From the NCBI RefSeq assembly GCF_949987535.1, contig NC_080064.1:132026708-132090707 (forward strand): DNA of 64,000 nt, in the 5' to 3' direction. The stretch's first letter is position 1. Every line of letters starts with the position of its first letter. This document shows positions 23,501 through 64,000 of the stretch, in pieces. Made by a program: the position numbers and the translations under genes. The stretch is from Balaenoptera acutorostrata. Its lineage: Eukaryota > Chordata > Mammalia > Artiodactyla > Balaenopteridae. Below the pieces are notes generated by a model that saw nothing but the letters and a program-made list of their open reading frames with translations, searched no databases and was not told where the DNA came from.

Positions 23501-23632
23501 TATGAATTGTGCTTTTAGTGTACTATCTAAGAAGTCTTTATATATAACCCAGGGTCACAAAGATTTTCTCCTATGTTTTCTCTAGAAGCTTTTATAGTTT
23601 CAGGTTTTACCTTTTGTCTGTGGTCCTTTTTT

Positions 23633-23935
23633 TTTTTTTTTTTTTTTAAATTTTATTTTATTTATTTATTTATGGCTGTGTTGGGTCTTCGTTTCTGTGC
23701 TAGGGCTTCCTCTAGTTGCGGCGAGCGGGGGCCACTCTTCATCGCGGTGCACGGACCTCTCACTATCGCGGCCTCTCTTGCTGCGGAGCACAGGCTCCAG
23801 ATGCGCAGGCTCAGTAGTTGTGGCTCACGGGCCTAGTTGCTCCGCGGCATGTGGGATCTTCCCAGACCAGGGCTCGAACCCGTATCCCCTGCATTGGCAG
23901 GCAGACTCTCAACCACTGCGCCACCAGGGAAGCCC
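23633..23935 (-). repeat. CHR-type SINE, young subtype
   Basis: Exact 15-bp duplication ctgtggtcctttttt (23618-23632, 23936-23950). Complete body with 'cactatcgcggcctctcttg'. Confidence 0.95.
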
Positions 23936-24095
23936 CTGTGGTCCTTTTTTAAAAATTTGAGATATTGTTAACATATGATGTCATATAAGTTTAAGGTGTA
24001 TTTTTGTGCATTTATATATTGCAGTGTGATTACCACTGTAGCATTAGCTTAAACCTCCACACATCACGTGCATAATTATCATTTAAGATCTTAGC

Positions 24096-24919
24096 TCAAA
24101 AAATCTACAAACAATAAATGCTGGAGAGGATGTGGAGAAAAGGGAACCCTCTTGCACTGTTGGGGGGAATGTAAATTGATACAGCCACTATGGAGAACAG
24201 TGTGGAGGTTCCTTAAAAAACTAAAAATAGAACTACCATACGACCCAGAAATCCCACTACTGGGCATATACTCTGTGAAAACCATAATTCAAAAAGAGTC
24301 ATGTACCACAATGTTCATTGAAGCTCCATTTACAATAGCCAGGTCATGGAAGCAACCTAAGTGTCCATCGACAGATGAATGGATAAAGAAGATGTGGCAC
24401 ATATATACAATGGAATATTACTCAGCCAGAAAAAGAAACGAAATTGAGTTATTTGTAGTGAGGTGGATGGACCTAGAGACTCATACAGAGTGAAGTAAGT
24501 CAGAAAGAGAAAAACAAATACCATATGCTAACATATATATGGAATCTTAAAAAAAAAAGGTTCTGAAGAACTTAGAGGCAGGATAGGAATAAAGACGCAG
24601 ACCTAGAGAGTGGACTTGAGGACATGGGAAGGGGGAAGGGTAAGCTAGGACGAAGTGAGAGAGTGGCGTGGACTTATATATACTACCAAATATAAAATAG
24701 ATGGCTAGTGGGAAGCAGCCGCATAGCACAGGGAGATCAGCTCGGGGCTTTGTGACCACCTAGAGGGGTGGTATAGGGAGGGTGGGTGGGAGATGCAAGA
24801 GGGAGGAGATACGGGGATATATGTATATGTATAGCTGATTCACTTTGTTATAAAGCAGAAACTAACACACCATTGTAAAGCAATTATACTCCAATAAAGA
24901 TGTTTACAAAAAAAAAAAA
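24096..24919 (+). mobile_element. 5'-truncated L1 with ORF2 C-terminus
   Basis: L1 3' end on the plus strand: the last roughly 110 codons of ORF2 are open at 24152-24493 (residues [27 protein letters not shown]). A 3' UTR and A-tail follow to 24919. Flanking duplication atcttagc (24088-24095, 24920-24927). The ORF2 frame ends at 24493 as in other L1 copies here. Confidence 0.9.
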
Positions 24920-25061
24920 ATCTTAGCAGCTTCGAAATACATATACCGTGTTGTTGACCATAATCATAATACTGTACATTAGCTCTCCAGAACTTAACCC
25001 ATCTTCTAACTGCAAGTTTGTATCCTTTGCTATGGTCCATTTTGCATTGAGTTTTGTATAT

Positions 25062-25210
25062 TTTTGTATTCATTCATTCATTCAGCTAGCTAGCTGCACT
25101 GGGTCTTAGTTGTGGCATGTGGGATCTAGTTCCCTGAACAGGGATCGAACCCTGGGCCCCCTGCGTTGGGAGTGCAGAATCTCATCCACTGGACCACCAG
25201 GGAAGTCCCA
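25062..25210 (-). repeat. CHR-family SINE, intermediate length
   Basis: CATT/AGCT-rich tail, 'gcactgggtcttagttgtgg', 'gggatcgaaccctgggcccc', head 'gaccaccagggaagtccc'. Duplication agttttgtatat (25050-25061, 25211-25222). Confidence 0.9.
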
Positions 25211-26165
25211 AGTTTTGTATATCTTTCTATATTCTGTTCTGTTGATCTGTTTTACACTGTTATTACAGTGTCTTCATTGCTGCTTTATAAGTCTTGAAAT
25301 CAGGTGACGTTGGCCCTCCAACATTATTTTTCTTTTTAAAATTCTTTTGCTTATTGTAGAAAAATTCCCTCTGAGGTTTTGTTTGGGATTGCTTTGAATC
25401 TGCAGATAAACTTGGCAAGAATTGACATCTTATTATTGGGTCTTTTGACTCACAGACATGGCCTATCTCCATTTATCTAGGTCTTTAATGTTTTGTAGTT
25501 TTCAGTATACAAATATTGCACAATTTTTGTCAGATATATCCCTAAGTATTTCCTAGTTTTAATTGCTGTTATAAGTTGTACTTTAATTTCTGATTGTTCG
25601 TTGCTACTCTGCACTGATATAATTGATTTTTGTATATTGATCTTGTATACAACCTTGTTTAACTCTCTTCTTAGTTCCAGTAGCTTTTTTTAGACTTAGT
25701 CAGATTTTCTACGTATATGATCATGTCAGCAAATAGTTTTATTTCATCCTTCCCCATCTGACTTCCTTTTTTTTCCCCCCCTTGTCTTGCTGCACTGGCT
25801 TAGAAATTTTAGGACAGTGTTGAACAGAAGTGGTGAGAGTTGATAGCCTTTCTTTGTTCTTTAGAACATGGGTTAAGCATTCAGTCTTTTACCACTAAGT
25901 ATGATGTTGCTATAGGTTTTTGTTTTTTATTAATAGACTTTATTTTTTTTTAAAATAGGTTGTAATAGATGCCCTTTATCAGGCTGAGTCTTAGTTTCCT
26001 GAGAAGATTTTATCAGGAATGGGTGTTGTGTTTTGTCAGATACTTTTTCTGCATATATTGAGATAATTGTGTGTTTGTTTTAGTTTACTATATGGTGAAA
26101 TGCCTCTATTGAGTTTTGAAGGTTAAACCACTTCTGCATTCCTGGGATAAAGATATTTAAATAAT

Positions 26166-26486
26166 AAAAAAGTGTTTTTCACACATTTCTTACTTAGTTC
26201 CATTTCTGGTGCTGTTCATTCTTTTCTGTAGATCCAGCCTTCTGTCTGGTAACTTTTTTTTTCTTTTTTTTCTCCTGTTTGAAGGACTTAACATTTCTTA
26301 GAGTGTAGATCTGCTAATGATGAATTATTTCATCTTTCTTAAGTCTGAGAAACTCTTGTTGGTCATTTTTGAAAGTATTTTTGCTGGATATAGAATTCTA
26401 GGTTATCAGTTTTTTCTTTCAATACTTTAAGCATGTGGCTGCAACATTTTCTCACTTGGCATGGTTTCCAACAAGGATTCTGCTCT

Positions 26487-26522
<36 letters not shown>

Positions 26523-27130
26523 ACCTCTTAGTTCCTCTTAGTTTAAACCAGGGATTGAACCCGCACCCTTGGCAGTGAAAACACAGAGTCCTAACCACTG
26601 GCTGCCAGGGAATTCCCTCTGCTCTAACTCTTATGTTTGTTTCTCTTATTGCTTTTCAGATTTTCTCTTTATCATTAGTTTTGAACAATTTTATTATGAT
26701 GTGCTTTGGTATGGTTTAGTTCATATTTCTTATGCTTGGACTTCGTTGAGTCTTTCACATCTGTATTTATAGTTTTCATCAGATTTTGTAAGATTCTGGC
26801 CATTATTTTTCCTTTCACCCCACCTCCTTGGGCGACTCCAGTTACACATATTAGGCTGCCTAACTCTGTCTCAGGCCTTATCTTTCATGTCTCTATATTT
26901 AATCTTTTTACTTGTTGAACATATAGAATGCAGTTATATAAAATAATATTTTTATCCACTAATTCTGATACCTGGGTCAGCTAGATTGGTTTCAGTTGAT
27001 TGATTCTTCTCTTCAGTATGGTTCATATTTTCCTGCTTCTTTGCCTGCGTAGTTTTTAATTGAATTGTTCAATGTGGATTTTGCCTTCTTGGGTGCTGGA
27101 TATTTTTCCATTTTTTAAAATAAACATTCT
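26166..27130 (-). repeat. Old LINE fragment (L1/HAL1-like), tentative
   Basis: Repeat-like wording ('gtgtagatctgctaatgatg', 'gctggatatagaattctagg', 'gtggctgcaacattttctc') contiguous with the old L1, broken by a short SINE at 26489. Could be further upstream L1 sequence or a separate HAL1; not resolved by eye. Confidence 0.4.
26489..26617 (-). repeat. Short CHR-family SINE with long poly-T
   Basis: About 30 uninterrupted T, then 'accagggattgaacccgcac' and head 'ggctgccagggaattccc'. Duplication tctgctctaa (26479-26488, 26618-26627). The long homopolymer suggests a recent insertion. Confidence 0.9.
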
Positions 27131-27649
27131 TTAGATTTGCTTGGGACTCAGTTACCAGAAACAGTGTGATTTAAAGTCTAGCATGTGAGAATTGGTGCTA
27201 TTCCCAGTCCCTCCTGAGCAACAGGCACTGTTCCCTCTGATTATTTCAGATGGTTCTTTCCTGGCTTTGGGTGGTTTCCTCACACACATACATATTGATG
27301 CTCTGCTGAATACACAAGGGGGAACAGATCCTCTGCAGATCTGTAGCATTTTCTCTTTGTATACCTCTCTTCTTTCCAGTATTATATCCTAGCTATCTTG
27401 GTCATCCTGAATGCCCAGCTTCATTTCTTCAACTTAGGGAGTCTCCCAGCCTCCACTTGGACTCTCTTCTGAGTTCCCTTCTCAGTGCTGTGACCTGGGA
27501 GCTCTCCAGGCAGTAAGCTCAGGAAGCCATAGGGCTCACTTCATTTCTTTCCTCTCTGTTAGGGATCACATCAATTCAGTATCTTAAGTTCTTGTTTTAT
27601 TTATATATAAGTAAAATTACACACACCTACCTGCACTGGACAGTATATA

Positions 27650-28261
27650 TAAACACATTACATATGCATGTGTACAGCAAAGTGATTCAGGTTATATATA
27701 TATATAAATTCTTTTTCCTACTCTTTTCCATTATGGTTTATTAGTTCCCTGTGCTATACAGTAGGACCTTGTTGTTTATCTATTTTATATATAGTAGTTT
27801 GTATCTGCTCATCCCAAACTCCTAATTTATCCCTCTCCACCCCTCTTACCCTTTTGGTGAAACCACAAGTTTGTTCTCTATGTTTGAGTCTGTTTCTGTT
27901 TTGTAAATAAGTTCATTTGTATCATATTTTAGATTCTACATATAAGTGATATCATATGGTATATGTCTTTCTCTTTCTGACTTCACTTAGTATGATAATC
28001 TCCAGGTCCGTCCATGTAGCTGCAAATGGCATTATTTCATTCTTTTTTATGGCTGAGTAATATTCCATTGTGATACATGCCACATCTTTATCCGTTCATC
28101 TGTCGATGGACATTTAGGTTGCTTCCATGTCTTGGCTATTGTAAATAGTGCTGCTATGAACATAGGGGTGGGGTGCGTGTATCTTTTCAAATTAGAGATT
28201 TCTCTGCATATATGCCCAGGGGTGGGATTGCTGAAAGTGCCCACATATAACTGGCAAACCA
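27650..28261 (-). mobile_element. L1 3' end, truncated
   Basis: L1 3' UTR and ORF2 C-terminus on the minus strand ('ctgtgctatacagtaggacc', 'gctgagtaatattccattgt', 'gttgcttccatgtcttggc'). The ORF2 part is broken by stops and indels. Confidence 0.85.
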
Positions 28262-29520
28262 TTAGAATGCAATTGGCTTTTCTGATTTATCCAGTCTTAT
28301 TGTTATGGCTATAAATTCTTTGTCTTTAGAAATGCATAATCTTTTATAGAAATAGGTACATTGTGATAGTTTGTTCTTATCTTTGATTGAATTATCTTTT
28401 GAATGCATTTGTACTAGCTTCAATCATGTGTATTTATGATTTACTTTTGGAGGGGGGTAGTAAGTACTATAAAGCCTTCTTGGGTTTTATACTGGAGAGG
28501 CTCATAGGATATGAAAGAATAAATTTATTCTCTATTCTAATGGCCTGAGAAGCTGACTCTCTGGCCATCTTTCTTACCTCAGAATATACCCAGTATGTAC
28601 TTTGTTTATCTGTTTGGTGAAAGAGCATGTACTGAAGGGCATACCATATAGGCAGTAGTTTAGTAATAGTGGAAGGAGAAATTTTGTACAGAATTTTGAA
28701 CCTTAAAAAGAACTATTCAAACTTGAATTTTATTATATATTTGCAGGAATTTTCTTATTCTTTTTTTTTTTGTATTTGGAAATTCCTTATAATTTAAAGG
28801 CAATTTTTTAGTTTATTTAACTCTTAAGTAGGAAAATTAAGGTTCGTTTTGTGATTATTTCCAGGCTCTAATGTTTTGTGGTGGCTGAGTTGAATTAGAT
28901 ATTCTGTCACCCTATGGTTAAATTGTGTTATGTTACTTTGTTTTCCTTATGTAAGCCAATGGGCAAGGTGAACTGCCCTATCTTGTTCATTTTGTTTACT
29001 TATAAAATTGAACATTTTAATACATTTGCTTAGTGGTATTTCTCTATAGTGAATTGTTTGTTCATATAGCATTAATGTTTGGGTTTCTGCAAGTTTTTTT
29101 CTTCAATTTGTTGACTTCTTACATAACATTTGCATTTTGTCAAATGTTGAGATATTTTCACTGTTGACTCTCAACTTAATATTTTTAACTACAGTATTCC
29201 TCGCATGCTTTGTGAATATTTGGTAGGTTTGCTTCTGAAATGCTTAATGTGAAGTACATGCCTGTGTTCTAGGTAAAGTTGAAACTTTATTCAAAACAAA
29301 GGAGAAATGTAAACAGGCAGTAGAATTCTGTAAGAACACCGAGTTCTGGGCTGGAGATATAAATTTGGCATGATTGGTTGGTAGTTGAAGCCTTAGAATT
29401 GGATGAGATTTCCTACAGAGATGAATTTAGAAGGAGAAAGAAGTTGAGGATAGGATGGGTAGCACAGAAGGAAGGATTGGCCTTAAATGGAATGGGAGGA
29501 AAGATACACTTCCTTTATTG

Positions 29521-30036
29521 CAGTGGTTCTGAAGACTGCTTACATATTAGAATTGACTGAGGAGCATTTTCAAAGTAAGGATTGATGATCAGATCCCACC
29601 TCACATCCCTAGAAACTTTTTTTTTTTTTAGTAAATTTATTTATTTTTGGCTGCATTGGGTCTTCCTTGCTGTGCACAGGCTTTCTCTAGTTGCAGTGAG
29701 CAGGGGCTACTCTTCGATGTGGTGCGTGGGCTTCTCATTGCAGTGGCTTCTCTTTGTTGCAGAGTATGGGCTCTAGGCGCACAGGCTTCAGTAGCTGTGG
29801 CATGCGGGCTCAGTAGTTGTGGCTCACAGGCTCTAGAGCACAGGTTCAGTAGTTGTGGCACATGGGCTTAGTTGCTCCACGGCATGTGGGATCTTCCCAG
29901 ACTAGGGCTCAAACCTTTGTCGCCAGCATTGGCAGGCAGATTCTTAACCACCATGCCACCAGGGAAGTCAGACACTGGTATGTTTTAAATCCCCAGGTGA
30001 TTTTAATGTGTGGCAAGAATTAAGGACCGACCACTG
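29521..30036. mobile_element. Non-autonomous hAT-Charlie element split by a SINE
   Basis: cagtggttctgaag at 29521 and gaccgaccactg at 30036 are remnants of terminal inverted repeats. 'gatcccacctcacatcccta' and 'cccaggtgattttaatgtg' are MER3/MER5-like. A SINE occupies 29617-29969. Confidence 0.6.
29617..29969 (-). repeat. CHR-type SINE, older subtype
   Basis: Full-length element inside the hAT copy; body 'gcattgggtcttccttgctg', head 'gccaccagggaagtc'. No clear duplication. Confidence 0.9.
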
Positions 30037-30064
30037 CTTAGCATATATCTGTTTGTAGTAAGTC

Positions 30065-30219
30065 AGTGAGTCTTGAACTTTTGTATTTTTCAGAATCACT
30101 GGGAGGGCTTTCTAAGGCACAGTGGTGGGCCCCATCCTCAGTTTGATTCAGTAGGTATGGGTTGGAGCCTGAGAATTTGCATTTCTAACAAGTTTCTAGA
30201 TGATGCTGAGAACCACTGT
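30065..30219. mobile_element. MER5A-type hAT element
   Basis: Contains 'agaatcactgggagggct', 'ggtgggccccatcctcag', 'gagaatttgcatttctaaca' and terminal 'gagaaccactg', the MER5A hallmarks. Confidence 0.75.
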
Positions 30220-30841
30220 AACAATAGGTGAAGGAAAGGAAACCCTTAGGAAAGATGGATGTAGATGCCGGTGGCCTTGTAGGTTTCCCCCTAGGAAGTT
30301 TAAGGAGTTTCTTTCTTAATGTTGTTGCTTTGTTTGTGATGTAGGCACGTGAGGGTCTCCACTAAGAGTGCTGCATGAGTAGTTGTAGGGTTAAGAGGGG
30401 TTTGAGGATTCTTAGGTGTTAAAATTGCCATCAAATGAGGGTGAAAGAACAAGTTGACTTTTTATTATATGTCAGTTACTTTTTTTTCACCTGAAGGAAG
30501 ATCTCCTTGAATTCTAATTTTGTCGTCTAATGAATATGCACTGTCCTCTTTTGTCACTGGAGGTGAATATTCTTCCTGTATATCTTTGTCCATGTTATTG
30601 GTGAAAATGTGTCAACAGGATAGATTCTTGGAGTATATAGATAGCTCTCTTCACACTGTCATCATTAGCACCCTTGGGATAAAATTAATTATATACGTTC
30701 TGCCACATATGATTGTAAGCCATCTTATATTCATTAATGTAGTTCTTTTGGTTGCAGGTGAGTCGTTTTCACAATTTATTTCAAGGAAAGATGGTCTATC
30801 GTAAATGTATACTTGGAGAAGCTAAGTGATTACAGTTATAT

Positions 30842-31045
30842 GAGGAGGTGGCGGCATGGTGTAAATGGACTGACCCAGAAGTCCTGATTTCAAATCCAAT
30901 CTTGTTTACCCATGAACATCAGTTTCCTTATCTGTAAAATCAGAATACTAACTGTATTATAAAGTTACTAGACTGAAATGAGATAACAGATGTGAAAATT
31001 ATTGATAAATTTTATGGAACGCCATAAATATTGTGGCAGGTGATA
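30842..31045 (+). repeat. MIR
   Basis: 'ggcggcatggtgtaaatgg', 'cagtttccttatctgtaaaa', 'gagataacagatgtgaaaat' follow MIR on the plus strand. Confidence 0.7.
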
Positions 31046-32159
31046 TGAATATAAAATCACCTCTCTGCATGTGATGCTTATTCTGCAATTGACAAATGTA
31101 AAACTAGTACATAAAATGATTTTTATGATGGTAGGGTCTACACAGGCATTCCTTAACTTTGAATGCTTTTTGCATTATATACTATTCTGTGTTATCTTTA
31201 GCTCCCATGCTTTTAGTTGTTGATGGTTTATTGGTAGAATTCACCGCCTCCTGTCCTACTTCCACCCTGAAGACAAAATAAACAAAACAAACAAAAAATC
31301 CAACTCCTAAGGTTGATAATGTACACCTCATTAAATTGAAGGGAAATAGTATGAGACCTAATTTGTGTCTTTTGCCCTGTTTATTAATAAACTAGTTGTT
31401 AATTAGGATACATTAGTTCCAAAGATGAACATTCTCTTTGTATATGAATGTTCATTAAAATACTATGTACTTCTAATAACTTCTAATATACACAGAGACT
31501 TGTTTTGACAAGTGTACACCATTTCTTGAACACTTACTCCATAGCCATGAAATAGAATATTGTTTTTATGTACCTTGGGTTTATAAGGAAGTATTCTACT
31601 CTTTGCAGAATGCAGAGAAAATAGAATGTTCTTTCTATTCTAAACTGTTAAACTAATAGATCTTTGTTAGACACATAACTGCCTGAAAACACAGGCATGC
31701 AGTTTATAGGGAAACTATGTTATTCTTCTGTCACGTTTGGATTCCATATGTGTAAGCTGATCATGCCAGTCATCTCAGTCCTATGAAGTTGAATGATATT
31801 TGTTTATTAAATAGAAAGACATTATCCATAGATTCACTGTATTTGAACTGTTCATCTCAGTATGGATTAAAACCCTTATTCTCTATAGTGTAGTTAAATG
31901 GTTACAAATCATAAAAAATATACTCACCAAGCACATGGAAGCTTATTTTGATTAATTTTGTCACATTTTGGTTGTTGGAATTTTACAGTATTAAACAGGC
32001 TCTTGAAATTATTGTTGATGTGAGTTATTGAAGATTGATTTAATTTCTCATGTTTTTATTTTTCAGAATTTCTGTGAACATTTGGATTTACTAACAGCTT
32101 TTAGTAAACTAATTCTAAAGTTTTCCTCCTTGTTTTTCTTTCTTATGTGCATCTTAAAG

Positions 32160-64000
<31,841 letters not shown>

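Larger units (their letters stand above)
21935..26165 (-). mobile_element. Old L1, heavily nested with later insertions
   Basis: Diverged L1 on the minus strand: 3' UTR at 21935-22140, ORF2 C-terminal region 22600-23372 and 23512-23617, then ORF2 reverse-transcriptase and upstream regions 25036-26165 ('gtcttgaaatcaggtgacgt', 'gttgaacagaagtggtgaga', 'gcattcctgggataaag'). It is broken by a probable LTR (22141), two SINEs (23373, 23633), a second old L1 3' UTR piece (about 23945-25035) that itself holds a younger L1 (24096), and a further SINE (25062). No intact coding capacity. Confidence 0.75.
1908..32159 (+). other. PRRC2C: PRRC2C intron 1 (about 30 kb)
   Basis: Runs from GT at 1908 to 'ttaaag' at 32154-32159, preceded by a pyrimidine tract from 32121. 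It contains no exon-like frame and is dominated by transposable elements listed separately. Stretches where nothing beyond AT-rich unique sequence was recognised include 2531-3295, 3891-5059, 6271-7049, 9054-10507, 10977-12174, 14641-16168, 19681-20668, 27130-27650, 28262-29520 and 31051-32159. Several short pieces there may be further decayed L2/MIR. Confidence 0.9.

Overview
The window is a vertebrate nuclear locus, almost certainly from a cetacean. A single protein-coding gene runs left to right through it: the 5' 40-45% of PRRC2C (proline-rich coiled-coil 2C, older names BAT2D1/BAT2L2). The species call rests on about two dozen tRNA-derived CHR-type SINEs. They share the head gggcttccctggtggcgcag or gggacttccctgg, and many still have intact target-site duplications. 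No Alu, B1/B2 or ruminant BovB/Bov-A2 sequence was recognised. I cannot tell toothed from baleen whale by eye.

Layout. 1-1490 is upstream DNA made of an L2 remnant, a MIR and AT-rich sequence. 1490-2530 is a CpG-island promoter with a palindromic E-box, a CRE-like core between 8-bp inverted repeats, and a YY1-type motif. A non-coding first exon ends at the donor at 1907/1908. Intron 1 (about 30 kb) is a graveyard of SINEs, old and young L1s, a probable solitary LTR, MIRs and hAT-Charlie elements. Exon 2 (32160-32325) carries a four-codon uORF that stops one base before the PRRC2C start codon at 32214. Fifteen coding exons (2-16) follow. All splice phases agree: 3814 coding bases, 1271 complete codons plus one base. 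Exon 16 is still open at the right edge.

The encoded protein begins with the conserved BAT2 N-terminal region. It continues through Pro/Gly/Arg-rich and acidic linkers, a very long Glu/Lys/Arg helical segment (exon 12), a Gln-rich patch (exon 14) and an RG/RGG-rich stretch (exon 16). PRRC2 proteins are cytoplasmic, associate with translation initiation and stress granules, and are reported to promote leaky scanning past upstream ORFs. The gene's own minimal uORF is therefore notable.

No previously undescribed gene system is evident. The most unusual features are structural. (1) Intron 12 holds a perfect 33-bp inverted repeat (39-bp stem with one G-U, 16-nt loop), a candidate hairpin RNA or template-switch palindrome. 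(2) Intron 1 holds a 200-bp inverted duplication, one mismatch, with arms 6.6 kb apart and a 25-bp SINE scrap at one junction. (3) Two SINEs are rearranged, one with a doubled head and one with three perfect 37-bp internal repeats. (4) A 5'-truncated L1 keeps an uninterrupted ORF2 tail. (5) SINEs show a strong antisense bias (21 of 24).
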